In this document: piece after piece, positions 33,442 through 42,615 of the stretch
How the letters are laid out: each line of letters opens with the position of its first letter
Numbering within the stretch: the stretch's first letter is position 1
Source of the DNA: Kordia jejudonensis
GTDB lineage: Bacteria; Bacteroidota; Bacteroidia; Flavobacteriales; Flavobacteriaceae
Length of the DNA: 64,000 nucleotides
NCBI RefSeq assembly: GCF_001005315.1
Contig: NZ_LBMG01000033.1
Coordinates: 1-64,000 of the forward strand
Direction: 5' to 3'
The notes under the pieces: model-generated
Told to the model about the DNA's origin: nothing
What the model saw: the letters and a program-made list of their open reading frames with translations, nothing else
Databases searched by the model: none
Translations under genes and position numbers: made by a program

Positions 33442-33478
33442 AAAAACGTCAAATTGATATATTCAGTTTGACGTTTTT
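33442..33478. terminator. Bidirectional terminator
   Basis: AAAAACGTCAAA and TTTGACGTTTTT form a perfect twelve-pair stem between convergent genes. Confidence 0.9.
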
Positions 33479-33524
33479 CTATTATAATTACAACACTTCA
33501 ATATGCGAAATGAAGCGTGAGTAA

Positions 33525-34232
33525 CTATATTTTAATAAACTTCTTAATCGTTGTTTTTTCTTGTTGTGTAACTCTTAAAAAATAAACTCCTGCTTTCAAT
33601 GAATTGATATCAATAGCATTTTGAGTCAATTTACTTTCAGTGATAACACTATTTCCTGTAAGATTATAAATTGTGTATGAAGTTGTGGAATCAATAGAAA
33701 AATCAGCAATAAAAAGTGTTTCTCTAGCGGGATTTGGATATAATTTTACGGTGTTTACAGTAGTTGCATTTTCTTCAGTTGATAGCGCTTGTCTTCCATA
33801 CTCCAATATGCTTCCTGATAAATCTACCATTGTTAAAGATTCGTTAGGAATGTCTATGGTATAATTGAACGTGTTCGGATTACCACCAAATAGAACACTT
33901 AAGTACATGGTTTCAAAAGTATCTCCTTGACACAAAAGTAATGTGGAATCATAGTAAGGGAAGTTGATCGTACCATTTGTAGCATTTACATCATATTCTC
34001 CTAAGACAACATTACAAGAACTGTCGCCATCAAATGTTGGGAAACCAGGACTTCCATCGTTGTTAAAAGTTAAATATACAGATGGATTGTTCGTAGATGC
34101 AGGAACATACGTTCTATTGCTATTTACTTCTACATAGTGCAAATACCATTGTCCTAACAGTTCAGGATCGTTTTGCCCATATATAGAATAACTTAGAAAG
34201 AGTAGTAAAATAGAAGTGTAAAGTTTTTTCAT
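33525..34232 (-). CDS. T9SS-secreted protein with type A sorting domain
   Basis: A 235-residue protein with signal peptide 1-19 ('IYG' before the cut), an N-terminal lipocalin-like beta-rich part ('LLGQWYLHYVEVN'), and a C-terminal type A sorting domain (about 160-235: 'KLYPNPARETLFI', 'LKAGVYFLRV', 'KKFIKI'). It would be exported by the type IX system, for which porQ is in this window. The role of the mature part is unknown. Confidence 0.88.
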   Translation of the reverse strand: MKKLYTSILLLFLSYSIYGQNDPELLGQWYLHYVEVNSNRTYVPASTNNPSVYLTFNNDGSPGFPTFDGDSSCNVVLGEYDVNATNGTINFPYYDSTLLLCQGDTFETMYLSVLFGGNPNTFNYTIDIPNESLTMVDLSGSILEYGRQALSTEENATTVNTVKLYPNPARETLFIADFSIDSTTSYTIYNLTGNSVITESKLTQNAIDINSLKAGVYFLRVTQQEKTTIKKFIKI

Positions 34233-34437
34233 AGCTTATAATTGGTTGGTTCCCATGATATAAATATAAATATATAATCAATGTTGAGTATTAAAAACAG
34301 CTATAATTATACAGTTACCACTCACAATTTATAAATTATGGGTTTTATTTAATAATAAATACGGTACTCGAAACCTGTGTATTGTACACAAAACTGTTTT
34401 CATTGGCTAAAGTGTAGCACTCTAACATACGCACAAA

Positions 34438-35022
34438 TTACCCGTGCATGGTTTCTTTAGTACCTAAACCTTTCATGATTTCAGCTTCATAATCTAACAA
34501 CGCTTGCCATTTATCATCCACTTCAGTTCGGTCGCCATATTGACGAGCAAAACCTAAAAACATGGTATAATGATTGGCTTCACTAACCATTAAATTCTTA
34601 TAGAAAGTTGCTAATTCTTGATCTTTTATATGTTCAGAAAGTAGTTTGAAACGTTCGCAACTTCTGGCTTCTATCAAAGCGGCATATAATAATCTGTGTA
34701 CCAATTGTGTTGTTCTGCTTCCGCCTTTTGGGAAAAATTGAAGCAATTTAGAAACATATTCATCTTTACGATCGCGTCCGAGTTTCCAACCTCTGGCAAG
34801 AATACGATCGTGTACCATTTTAAAATGACTAATTTCTTCTTTTACCAAAGCTATCATCGCTTCTACCAATTCAGAATATTCAGGGAAACTTACAATCAAT
34901 GAAATGGCTGTGCTAGTCGCTTTCTGCTCACAAAAAGCATGATCGGTTAAAATTTCCTCAATATTTTTTTCTGCAATATTTACCCAACGTGGATCGGTTG
35001 GTAATTTTAGTCCTAACATCAT
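34438..35022 (-). CDS. miaE: tRNA-(ms2io6A)-hydroxylase
   Basis: A 194-residue ferritin-like diiron enzyme, which hydroxylates the isopentenyl group of the modified A37 in some tRNAs. Ligand motifs are 'EEISHFKMVHDRIL', 'EARSCERF' and 'SEANHYTMFL'. It lies eight bases after dnaX and so is probably in the same transcript. Family assignment is good, and the substrate is taken from the family. Confidence 0.88.
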   Translation of the reverse strand: MMLGLKLPTDPRWVNIAEKNIEEILTDHAFCEQKATSTAISLIVSFPEYSELVEAMIALVKEEISHFKMVHDRILARGWKLGRDRKDEYVSKLLQFFPKGGSRTTQLVHRLLYAALIEARSCERFKLLSEHIKDQELATFYKNLMVSEANHYTMFLGFARQYGDRTEVDDKWQALLDYEAEIMKGLGTKETMHG

Positions 35023-35030
35023 CTTTTTAC

Positions 35031-36773
35031 TTATATTTCTAAATCAAATTCTCTTCGCAAACGTTCAACTAACGGATTAATTTCCTTCAACTTTTCATAC
35101 TTATCACGAGTTGTAAACGCATACTTTTTTACGGTCAATTCGTTTACATTAATTTCAAGCGTGACATCGTAATTGTTCAGTTCTCTTCGAACAAATTCCA
35201 GCAATGGATATTGAGCACGTTCTATCTCAATACGCATAGTTTCATTTGGCAATTCTATGGAAATGACCGTGTCATCTTTCAACTTTGGAACATCTGTAGA
35301 TAGGAGCGAAGACATAATTTTTTCTCCTTTTTTATCAATCTTTTCCACATAAGCATTCCAAACTTCTAGCATGCGTGTTTCCGTAAAAGGATCACTTGGC
35401 AAATCTTTTTGATCGACAACTTTATTTTGCTGTTTTTTCAAATGTTCTTGCTTTGCTTTAATGCTCGATAGCGACAAACCAGAAACTTTATTTCGCATCA
35501 TGGAAATATCAATTTTCGGCTTTGCTGGCGGTGGCGTTTGCACTTTTTGTGCTGTCGTTTTTACAGGCTGTTCTGTTGCAGTAGTTTCCGTTTCTGGATT
35601 GGAATTGTTGGCTACTGGAGTTGTTTCAGGAGTTTTAGCAATTGGATCAATTTTTTTACCATTTACCAAAAAGAAGGTAGCGGGAATTATGAACCGTTTG
35701 CTATTTTTTTTTTCTCCATCATAATTGATAGAGGCAAGTTGCATTAAGCACAATTCAACTAAAAGTCGTTGATTTCTGCTTGTTTTATATTTCAAATCAC
35801 AATCATTTGCCAGCTCAATTCCTTTCATTAGAAATTGCTGTGACGTTTTTTGCGATTGTTCTAAGTATTTCTGTTTTGTTTGATCGCCAACTTCTAACAA
35901 AGCAATCGTAGCAGGATTTTTACAAACCAATAAATCTCTAAAATGCGAAGCAATTCCAGCAACAAAATGATGTCCGTCAAATCCTTTTGATAACGTATTG
36001 TTAAAATCTACCAATAACTGCGGAATGTTGTTTTCTAGCATTAAATCCGTAGCCGTAAAATACGTTTCATAGTCAAGCACATTCAAATTTTCCGTAACGG
36101 CTTGTCGCGTTAATTGTTTTCCTGAAAAGCTAACGACTCTGTCAAAAATAGACAAGGCATCACGCATGGCGCCATCTGCTTTTTGTGCAATAATATGAAG
36201 TGCATCATCATCGGCTTCTACACCTTGACTTTCGGCAATATATTTTAAATATTCTTTGGCATCTTTTACACCAATACGTTTAAAATCAAAAATTTGACAT
36301 CTTGATAAAATCGTTGGAATAATTTTGTGTTTTTCGGTCGTTGCCAGAATAAAAATAGCGTGTTTTGGCGGTTCTTCTAAGGTTTTTAGAAACGCGTTAA
36401 ACGCGGCTTGTGATAACATATGAACTTCATCAATGATATACACTTTATATTTTCCCACTTGTGGTGGAATCCGCACTTGCTCAATTAAACTTCTGATATC
36501 ATCTACCGAGTTATTTGAAGCGGCATCCAATTCGAAAATATTAAAAGCAAAATCTTCATCAGGATTTTCAGTTCCGTCTTGATTGATTTTCTTTGCCAAA
36601 ATACGTGCACAAGTTGTTTTTCCAACACCTCTTGGACCGCAAAATAGTAGTGCTTGCGCTAAATGACTGCGTTCTATGGCATTTTCTAAAGTATTTGTAA
36701 TCGCTTGTTGACCGACAACATCTTGAAATGTTTGCGGTCTGTATTTACGAGCTGATACAATGAAATGTTCCAT
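35031..36773 (-). CDS. dnaX: DNA polymerase III subunits gamma/tau
   Basis: A 580-residue clamp-loader ATPase. I start at 36773 ('EHFIVSARKYRPQTF'), since the longer frame to 36809 begins upstream of the predicted promoter. Walker A 'GPRGVGKTT', Walker B/'DEVH' and the arginine finger region 'LSRCQIFDFKR' are present. The usual four-Cys zinc module after Walker A is absent: 'INQDGTENPDEDF' stands there, a form I associate with flavobacteria. After the domain III end ('LLVELCLMQLASIN') a ten-A run follows, then a Pro/Thr-rich linker and the tau tail. Confidence 0.95.
   Translation of the reverse strand: MEHFIVSARKYRPQTFQDVVGQQAITNTLENAIERSHLAQALLFCGPRGVGKTTCARILAKKINQDGTENPDEDFAFNIFELDAASNNSVDDIRSLIEQVRIPPQVGKYKVYIIDEVHMLSQAAFNAFLKTLEEPPKHAIFILATTEKHKIIPTILSRCQIFDFKRIGVKDAKEYLKYIAESQGVEADDDALHIIAQKADGAMRDALSIFDRVVSFSGKQLTRQAVTENLNVLDYETYFTATDLMLENNIPQLLVDFNNTLSKGFDGHHFVAGIASHFRDLLVCKNPATIALLEVGDQTKQKYLEQSQKTSQQFLMKGIELANDCDLKYKTSRNQRLLVELCLMQLASINYDGEKKNSKRFIIPATFFLVNGKKIDPIAKTPETTPVANNSNPETETTATEQPVKTTAQKVQTPPPAKPKIDISMMRNKVSGLSLSSIKAKQEHLKKQQNKVVDQKDLPSDPFTETRMLEVWNAYVEKIDKKGEKIMSSLLSTDVPKLKDDTVISIELPNETMRIEIERAQYPLLEFVRRELNNYDVTLEINVNELTVKKYAFTTRDKYEKLKEINPLVERLRREFDLEI
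35704..35713 (-). other. Ten-A slippery run in dnaX
   Basis: The coding strand reads GAA AAA AAA AAT AGC. Adding one A by transcript slippage, or a -1 ribosomal shift, gives GAA AAA AAA AAA TAG, an immediate stop. The short product would have 357 residues, ending just after the clamp-loader core, as a gamma subunit should. A comparable A-run does this in Thermus dnaX. Confidence 0.6.
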
Positions 36774-36797
36774 AGAATTTAGGTAATCTTCAAAGGA

Positions 36798-36805
36798 CAA
36801 ATATA
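36798..36805 (-). promoter_or_regulatory. -7 promoter box for dnaX
   Basis: The minus strand reads TATATTTG, fitting TAnnTTTG. It places the transcript start near 36793, downstream of the alternative start at 36809, which supports the start at 36773. The rest of the 210-base gap shows nothing. Confidence 0.5.
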
Positions 36806-36983
36806 GCAATACAATTCAAATCATACATCCCAAAACTATAGATAGTTCTGCTTTTTTATTAACATAGTGATTCGAAATTTATAACATAAGAATCTTCTGG
36901 AAGTTTCCCTGTAAAATGTTGAAGACTTTATAGCGAATCAATAGCATTCATTTTCCAAAATATAACTGAATAGTCAATTTTCA

Positions 36984-37382
36984 TTAAGAATTTAAAAAGT
37001 CTGAACGGTTAGGGTACGTAAAAATTTTATAAGCAATCATGAGTAACATAAGAGACTTAATTTTGTTAAGAATACTAAATGCAAAAGTTATATACGCCAG
37101 TTTGGATGGTGAATTAAAAAAGCTAACTAAATAATCTGTATTAAAAAAACTAAGTAATAGCTGAAATACCCATATTGATAAAAAAACAATGATAAAATAC
37201 TTGGTTTTCATTAAGTTAAATTTAGCTGATGGCTTGTCATCTGAGAAGTGTTTCGTATCATCATTTGGTTCAGCTGGTATAGTAACTTCTTTACCAGTAG
37301 TTTCTATAGAATTAAAGTCCTCTGAATTAGAAATTGAAGCGCTAAATAGAAGTATAACTGAAGTTTTCATTTTTGTAAACAT
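36984..37382 (-). CDS. Unknown small membrane protein
   Basis: A 132-residue protein, possibly starting at Met5. An N-terminal hydrophobic stretch (about 5-18) is followed by an acidic region and two or three membrane segments around 62-80, 92-108 and 108-122. No motif or family is recognised. It is isolated between dnaX and rnpB. Confidence 0.5.
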   Translation of the reverse strand: MFTKMKTSVILLFSASISNSEDFNSIETTGKEVTIPAEPNDDTKHFSDDKPSAKFNLMKTKYFIIVFLSIWVFQLLLSFFNTDYLVSFFNSPSKLAYITFAFSILNKIKSLMLLMIAYKIFTYPNRSDFLNS

Positions 37383-37467
37383 GATGATTATTTTTAATAT
37401 AAATGTAAGAAAAATAAAAGTAATTAATTTTTAATTATTACTTTCTTACAATACTCAAACATTTATG

Positions 37468-37475
37468 TACTTTTG
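37468..37475 (+). promoter_or_regulatory. -7 promoter box for rnpB
   Basis: TACTTTTG fits TAnnTTTG and lies seven bases before the predicted 5' end of rnpB, the correct distance for a -7 box. Confidence 0.6.
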
Positions 37476-37481
37476 CGCACA

Positions 37482-37787
37482 GAGCAGGCTACCTTATCGC
37501 CGTGTGCCAAATCAAGTTTGGGACAAGGAGGAAAGTCCGGACACCATAGTGCATTGTAGCGGATAACATCCGTCCGTCGAAAGGCGAGGACAAGTGCAGC
37601 AGAAAGTATGTACAGGTAATGCTGTAGTGAAACCAGGTAAACTCTACGAGGTGCAATGCCATGTAAATGAGCGTTTGAGAGCGGCACGTTCGATGTTCAA
37701 GGGTAGGCAGATAAAAGTTGCTGGTAACGGTAATTTTAGATAAATGATAAGGCTTTGACAGGATCCGGCTTACGGCCTGCTTTTTTA
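37482..37787 (+). ncRNA. rnpB: RNase P RNA
   Basis: The catalytic RNA of RNase P, which matures tRNA 5' ends. The P4 strand GAGGAAAGTCCGGACACCAT begins at 37528. The 3' part has ACAGGATCCGGCTTA near 37759 and the conserved AGCAGAAA and GGTAAACTC segments between. The end pairs with the start (GCAGGC at 37484 with GCCTGC at 37775), forming P1, and the T-run follows. About 300 bases is usual for a type A RNA of Bacteroidota. Confidence 0.96.
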
Positions 37788-37793
37788 ATAAAA

Positions 37794-37930
37794 CTCAGTT
37801 TTGCAAAGCTTGAAAAGCGCTAGCAACACTGTTAGTTGAATTCATCCCGTTGTCTAACGGGATCTTTTTTCAAAAATTTTTTCTCTCAGTTTTGTAAAGT
37901 CCAGCGGACGCGTTCAATGAGTTTGGAGTT
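37794..37930. repeat. Second locus of the dispersed hairpin repeat
   Basis: Unit one (37794-37868) aligns with the 84-bp unit at 1974: CTCAG-TTTTG..AAG, a small hairpin GCTT-GAA-AAGC, TGTTAGTTGAA, then ATCCCGTT-GTCT-AACGGGAT. A second, partial unit begins 91 bases later (37885) with hairpin GTCC-AGC-GGAC. Small-hairpin arms change together between copies. Both loci follow a terminator T-run. Confidence 0.8.
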
Positions 37931-37964
37931 AAAAAAAGTTTATAAGTTTGGGTTGTATGTGGGC

Positions 37965-38070
37965 GAAGAGTAAAGAGTTGAGAGTATAGAATATAGAACA
38001 AAGAGTTATGAGTAAAGAATATAGAGTTGAGAGTATAGAACATAGAGTAAAGAAGAAAGAGGAAAGTTAA
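37965..38070. repeat. Degenerate purine-rich micro-repeats
   Basis: Variants of AGAGTATAGAA, AAAGAGTT and ATAGAGT recur. A longer block beginning GAGTTGAGAGTATAGAA occurs at 37975 and 38024, 49 bases apart. No coding potential is seen. From here to 38480 the gap shows nothing else that I can support. Confidence 0.65.
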
Positions 38071-38480
38071 AATGTTAGATGTTAAATTATAAATGTTGAA
38101 TTAAACTATTTTTATCTTAAACCTAGTTGATAGAAGATGCTTGTTTGAGAAAGGGAAAGACTTTGAATGCTTTTATGTTTGGCATAAAAAAGAAGAGAAA
38201 TACGCTTTGATCAAAATTTGAAGAAAACTTAGTATTAACTTAATAATTCACATATGAAAAAATGATACAAATTTTTTTAGCGAATTCTCTCCTTTATTTT
38301 ATTTATGCACTAACACTCAAATTTTATTCTGAAATAACTTTTATATAAACTAATTATGATGTTGTAAATGTACGTCAGTTTTCAGTTTAATTGTGTGAAA
38401 AACGTGTATTATTTGTAAGGTAAAACCGTATTTTATAGTTTGTAAAAAGTAGTGTAATGAAAATTTTTTTTCGTATTCGC

Positions 38481-38666
38481 TTAGCAATACCAATATCCCG
38501 TAAACGGATCATAACAATCAAAACAAGTTCCATTTTGGCAAATTTGATTGATAGTACAGTTCGCTTGTGAGACACATTCTTTTGCTTTTCTACCGCCTAA
38601 GATTTCTTTTTGAACGTTTTTGTCTAATTTTTTTGTTCCGTCTAATTGTAAGATGTTTTTTAACAT
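38481..38666 (-). CDS. Cys-rich GG-leader bacteriocin-like peptide
   Basis: A 61-residue peptide with leader 'LKNILQLDGTKKLDKNVQ' ending in 'ILGG' (24-25), the double-Gly type cut by C39 peptidase exporters. The 36-residue mature part has six Cys (31, 37, 43, 48, 51, 61), even in number, which fits disulfides or modification. Related short GG peptides are frequent in flavobacteria. No exporter or enzyme is adjacent. Confidence 0.7.
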   Translation of the reverse strand: MLKNILQLDGTKKLDKNVQKEILGGRKAKECVSQANCTINQICQNGTCFDCYDPFTGYWYC

Positions 38667-38737
38667 GATTCTATAATTTGTTGGTTATGAGGTAAATATA
38701 GAAAAGTTAATCGTCAATAAATTACGGTTAAGCCATA

Positions 38738-38772
38738 AAAAAAGTCGCTTATTTTAAGATAAACGACTTTGT
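38738..38772 (-). terminator. Terminator after yebC
   Basis: The arms AAAGTCG and CGACTTT with an inner TTAT/ATAA. On the minus strand a T-run follows. Confidence 0.8.
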
Positions 38773-38791
38773 ATATATTGTATGTTTTATG

Positions 38792-39502
38792 TTATTCTGC
38801 CATGGTATGATAAATATTCTGCACGTCATCATCTTCTTCCAGCTTTTCTAAAAGCTTTTCAATATCGGCAGTTTGTTCTTCATCGAGTGATTTTGTTACT
38901 TGTGGAATGCGTTCAAAACCAGAAGATAAAATTTCAATTTCTCTGTTTTCCAATTCTTTTTGAATGGTTCCAAAGCTTTCAAATGGTCCGTATAATAAGA
39001 TACCGTCATCATCTGCAAATACTTCTTCTACACCAAAATCAATGAATTCTAATTCTAACTCTTCAGGATCTTGACCTTCAGATGGAATTCGGAAGTTACA
39101 CGTATGATCAAACATAAATTCAACAGAACCTTGTGTACCTAAATTTCCATCACATTTATTGAAATAACTACGCACATTGGCAACCGTTCTATTGTTGTTA
39201 TCTGTGGCAGTTTCTACTAAAACGGCAATTCCATGCGGTCCGTATCCTTCAAAGAGAACTTCTTTATAGTTGTCGGTATTTTTATCAGAAGCCTTTTTGA
39301 TGGCACGCTCAACATTATCTTTTGGCATGTTGGCAGCTTTTGCATTCTGAATTACCGCACGCAATCTTGAATTTGTCTCAGGATTTGGCCCACCATCTTT
39401 TACCGCCATCACAATGTCTTTACCAATACGTGTAAAGGTTTTTGCCATTGCTGACCAACGTTTCATTTTTCGTGCCTTTCTAAATTCAAATGCTCTTCCC
39501 AT
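38792..39502 (-). CDS. YebC/PmpR-family protein
   Basis: A 236-residue protein of the YebC/PmpR/TACO1 family. The signature 'GRAFEFRKARKMKRWSAMAK' is at the start, with 'DNVERAIKKAS' and 'YEGYGPHGIAV'-like text following. Family members were called transcription regulators, and recent work ties them to translation of proline-rich tracts. Length is normal. It has its own promoter box and terminator, so it is a single gene. Confidence 0.94.
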   Translation of the reverse strand: MGRAFEFRKARKMKRWSAMAKTFTRIGKDIVMAVKDGGPNPETNSRLRAVIQNAKAANMPKDNVERAIKKASDKNTDNYKEVLFEGYGPHGIAVLVETATDNNNRTVANVRSYFNKCDGNLGTQGSVEFMFDHTCNFRIPSEGQDPEELELEFIDFGVEEVFADDDGILLYGPFESFGTIQKELENREIEILSSGFERIPQVTKSLDEEQTADIEKLLEKLEEDDDVQNIYHTMAE

Positions 39503-39525
39503 ATGCTAGTACTTTTTATTTTTTA

Positions 39526-39533
39526 CAAATATA
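39526..39533 (-). promoter_or_regulatory. -7 promoter box for yebC
   Basis: The minus strand reads TATATTTG, fitting TAnnTTTG, 24 bases before the start codon. Confidence 0.45.
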
Positions 39534-39542
39534 TATGTTGTA

Positions 39543-40586
39543 TTACTCTTTTGGAATATGTCGGCTTAAAAATTTTGCCGAAGCCGCATTCCATTGTGTT
39601 ACGATTTTTGTTCGCTCTTTGTTTAATTTTTCATTGGTTGTATTGAAATCATTTACAGCAGTGTTGATTTCATTAACCATATTGTTATATGTGTCAATTT
39701 CTTTTTTTGTTCTGTCTTTTGGAGCTTTTTTGTCAATTGCTTCCTTGATGGTTTGAAATTTTTCATTTAATAGAAAGAATTCCAACAATTTAGGAATTGT
39801 ATGTTCAGTTTCATCAATGTAGAATTGCAATGCTTCTTTTGTAGCTTTTACCAACGCTTTATCTTCTTTGTACAATGCAATGGTATCAACGGCAATCATG
39901 CCTTCTTTTGCAAAGGTTTGTAAGGCATTTGCATTTTGCTGAATAGCGCTGATATCATTGGAAGATAGCGCTTCTAACATAAAACTTTCTTGAATGTTAC
40001 TTCTAAAAAATACTAAGAAGACATCATTTTTATGATCAAATACTTCATTAGAAATTTTCATCTTTTTCCCTAACTCAGTTTCCTTATCAATCAGTTTGAT
40101 ATTGTTGCGCGCCGCATAGTCTTTTTGTGCTTCCGCATAACTTTGTTGCGCTTCTTGCATACGTTTGTCTGCTAATTCTTGTGCTAAAATATACGCTTCC
40201 ATGAAATCATACGATTGTTCGGCAACTTCTTTCATGTCTACAATTTTCGCATAATCATTTTTTAACAAACTCGAATACAAATCCATATATTCCAACACAC
40301 GCGTTTTGTACGTGTCTTCGCCTTCGTACGGAGTTGCCTTTTTTATTTTGATCATGGCACGTTCTATAGATTTTAACAAACGTTTCCGATCGCCTTCAAC
40401 TTTTCGTGGACTTTTGCTGTGTGCCAACGATTTGGTGTAGTTCCACATGCTTTTGCTTATTTTACCGTTTTCTTTTCCGATAAAACTTAAATATGCATTG
40501 GCATTTTTAAATTTCTGCGCTGTTGTAGTTTGAAAGCTAAGTACGCAAAGTACGATCAGCAGTAATCGAAAGTAGTTTGATTTCAT
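39543..40586 (-). CDS. Exported helical protein, LIC11966-like
   Basis: A 347-residue exported protein. I start at 40586 (ATG), seven bases after the protease gene; the longer frame uses TTG and overlaps it. Signal peptide about 1-23 ('TTTAQ'). The mature part is long, helical and Lys/Glu/Ala-rich. It resembles the LIC11966-type surface proteins, but I am not certain. It is co-transcribed with the protease upstream, so it may be a partner or substrate. Confidence 0.6.
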   Translation of the reverse strand: MKSNYFRLLLIVLCVLSFQTTTAQKFKNANAYLSFIGKENGKISKSMWNYTKSLAHSKSPRKVEGDRKRLLKSIERAMIKIKKATPYEGEDTYKTRVLEYMDLYSSLLKNDYAKIVDMKEVAEQSYDFMEAYILAQELADKRMQEAQQSYAEAQKDYAARNNIKLIDKETELGKKMKISNEVFDHKNDVFLVFFRSNIQESFMLEALSSNDISAIQQNANALQTFAKEGMIAVDTIALYKEDKALVKATKEALQFYIDETEHTIPKLLEFFLLNEKFQTIKEAIDKKAPKDRTKKEIDTYNNMVNEINTAVNDFNTTNEKLNKERTKIVTQWNAASAKFLSRHIPKE

Positions 40587-40593
40587 AGGACTA

Positions 40594-42615
40594 TTAATTG
40601 GCAAGTTGTTTTATATAATCAGAAATGATTTGATAGGTTTCTTCAATTTCGTGATCAGTTTGAATATTTTTAAGCGTGTACGAATTGAGTGTCGCTTTGT
40701 TTTTATTGTATGCTAAAATTTCTTTGTAATCTTCTAAATTGACCACTTTAAATGTCGCGTGCTTCATTTCTAAATCGTCACTTTTTTCAAAAATTGCATC
40801 AAAAAACTCATTATCTTTTTTAATTCCATTAACAGATAGTGCCATTTTTCGATCTTGATTTAAATAAGAAAGCAATCGTGTATTGATGTCTTTTATGGTT
40901 TTTACAGCTGCATTTTGCTGCATGCGCGCTTCACTTTTTGTACGAATGGCTTCATAATTAACAGCTTTTGGTATTTTGAAATAGACATCTTTTAAAACCG
41001 TATCATTTTTGATGAAATTTGCATTACTGCGTTCGCCATCTTCAATACCTGCATATACACTTGGGAATTGAATATCAGGAATAATTCCTGAAGCTTGATG
41101 CGTATTTCCTTTGAAACCATACATTTTGTCAATCGTAATTTTTACAAAACCAATTTCGTTTTCTAGTGGTATGACGCGTTGAATTGTTCCTTTTCCATAC
41201 GTTTTACTTCCTACAACAATGGCTCTATTATGATCGCGCAATGCTGCCGTGATAAATTCAGAAGCAGAAGCACTTCCTTGATTTACCAAGATGACCATCG
41301 GTTTGGTAAATAGTGTACCACGATTGAAATCTTTGATAATTTCTCGGTTATTTTTTGCATCACGATAAATTCCTAGCGGACCTTTGTCAATAAACATTCC
41401 TGCTAAATCAATAGCTTGTTTCATAGAACCGCCGCCATTGTCGCGCAAATCCAATATTAAACCGTCAATTTGTACAGCATTCAATTTGAATAATTGTTTG
41501 GCAATATCATTAGCACTTCCAAAACCATAATCTATGTTTGTGTAAAAACTTGGCAATGAAATGTATCCAATATTATGTTCTCCTTTTAGGATAAATGTAT
41601 TGATGGCGTTTTGTTCAATTTTTAAGCTTTCCTTGGCAAGTGTAACAGTTTTCGTGATGTTTTTTGCCGTCAACACACGGATTGAGATGGAAGTATTTTC
41701 TTCATCATTGATAAAATCGTATAAGCTAGCTAGTGAAAGACAAGTTGTTTTCAGAATTTCTTCTGTTGTACTTACCGAAAGTACCAAATCGCCCGCGTTG
41801 ATTTCTTTTTCTTTCCAAGCTTTACTTCCTGTTTGTAAACCTGCAACCACAATTTTCCCGTCGTTATTTTTTGAAAACCAAACACCAATAGAGCTGGTTT
41901 CAGTTCCGATAGAATTTAGAAAATTTCCATTGTCTGTGGGATCAAAATAATTGCTATGCGGATCAAAATAGGAACAGATAATATCTAAAAATGTAGTTTC
42001 AATATATGATTGAATTCCATTGACAACATTGAGTTTATCTTGAATGTAACAATTGTTTTCATCGATGATTTTCGACTTTAGTTGCCCTTTTATTTTTTTG
42101 AAGTTGGAAGGATTTGACAGTGACAAGTAATCGCGAATAATTTCAATTCGAATCTTTTTTGTCCAGCGATTTTGAAGTGTTTTTCTGTTTTTAGAAAATT
42201 GCGATTCTTCTTTGATGCTTCCGAAGGTAACAAAATCTTTCCCAGAAAAATCAAGTTTACTTTTCGTGACAGTTTTGATACTTTTTTGAGCTGCTAGCAA
42301 TTGTTTTTCGTAAGATTTGCTCAATCCTTCAATGAAATCACATTTTTTATCCAATAAGAAATCATCCAGTTTTGTTTCAAGATTTCCAAAATTTGAAATA
42401 TCGCTTTTAGCAAAAAGGATTCGTTTAGGATCAATTCGTTTAAAAAATGTGTTGAACACATAGCTGGAAAAATCATCATCAATAGTTTTGGGCTGATAAT
42501 GATTATTTTCTAAGGTTTTTAATACCAAACTTGCTTTTTGGCAAAATGTAGCATCAGTTTGCGCGACAGCATTAGAAACTACACAAAGTAATATGAAACC
42601 TATGATTTTGTGCAT
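40594..42615 (-). CDS. Prc-like carboxy-terminal processing protease (S41)
   Basis: A 673-residue exported serine protease. Signal peptide 1-19 ('NAVAQ'). A helical N-terminal domain and a PDZ domain (about 230-330, 'VVAGLQTGSKAWKE') precede the S41 core, with 'LDLRDNGGG', the nucleophile Ser of 'GSASASEF' near 452 and Lys of 'TYGKG' near 475. The length and N-terminal part fit the Prc/Tsp tail-specific branch, which trims periplasmic proteins. No membrane anchor after the signal peptide. Confidence 0.9.
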   Translation of the reverse strand: MHKIIGFILLCVVSNAVAQTDATFCQKASLVLKTLENNHYQPKTIDDDFSSYVFNTFFKRIDPKRILFAKSDISNFGNLETKLDDFLLDKKCDFIEGLSKSYEKQLLAAQKSIKTVTKSKLDFSGKDFVTFGSIKEESQFSKNRKTLQNRWTKKIRIEIIRDYLSLSNPSNFKKIKGQLKSKIIDENNCYIQDKLNVVNGIQSYIETTFLDIICSYFDPHSNYFDPTDNGNFLNSIGTETSSIGVWFSKNNDGKIVVAGLQTGSKAWKEKEINAGDLVLSVSTTEEILKTTCLSLASLYDFINDEENTSISIRVLTAKNITKTVTLAKESLKIEQNAINTFILKGEHNIGYISLPSFYTNIDYGFGSANDIAKQLFKLNAVQIDGLILDLRDNGGGSMKQAIDLAGMFIDKGPLGIYRDAKNNREIIKDFNRGTLFTKPMVILVNQGSASASEFITAALRDHNRAIVVGSKTYGKGTIQRVIPLENEIGFVKITIDKMYGFKGNTHQASGIIPDIQFPSVYAGIEDGERSNANFIKNDTVLKDVYFKIPKAVNYEAIRTKSEARMQQNAAVKTIKDINTRLLSYLNQDRKMALSVNGIKKDNEFFDAIFEKSDDLEMKHATFKVVNLEDYKEILAYNKNKATLNSYTLKNIQTDHEIEETYQIISDYIKQLAN

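Noticed and set aside
36774-36809. Longer dnaX start at 36809
   Set aside because: It begins upstream of the predicted promoter box and adds residues unlike DnaX.
37463-37687. 74-codon ORF on the minus strand
   Set aside because: It lies across rnpB, whose conserved RNA motifs explain the sequence.
38387-38575. 62-codon ORF on the minus strand
   Set aside because: It overlaps the six-Cys GG peptide in another frame and has no motif.
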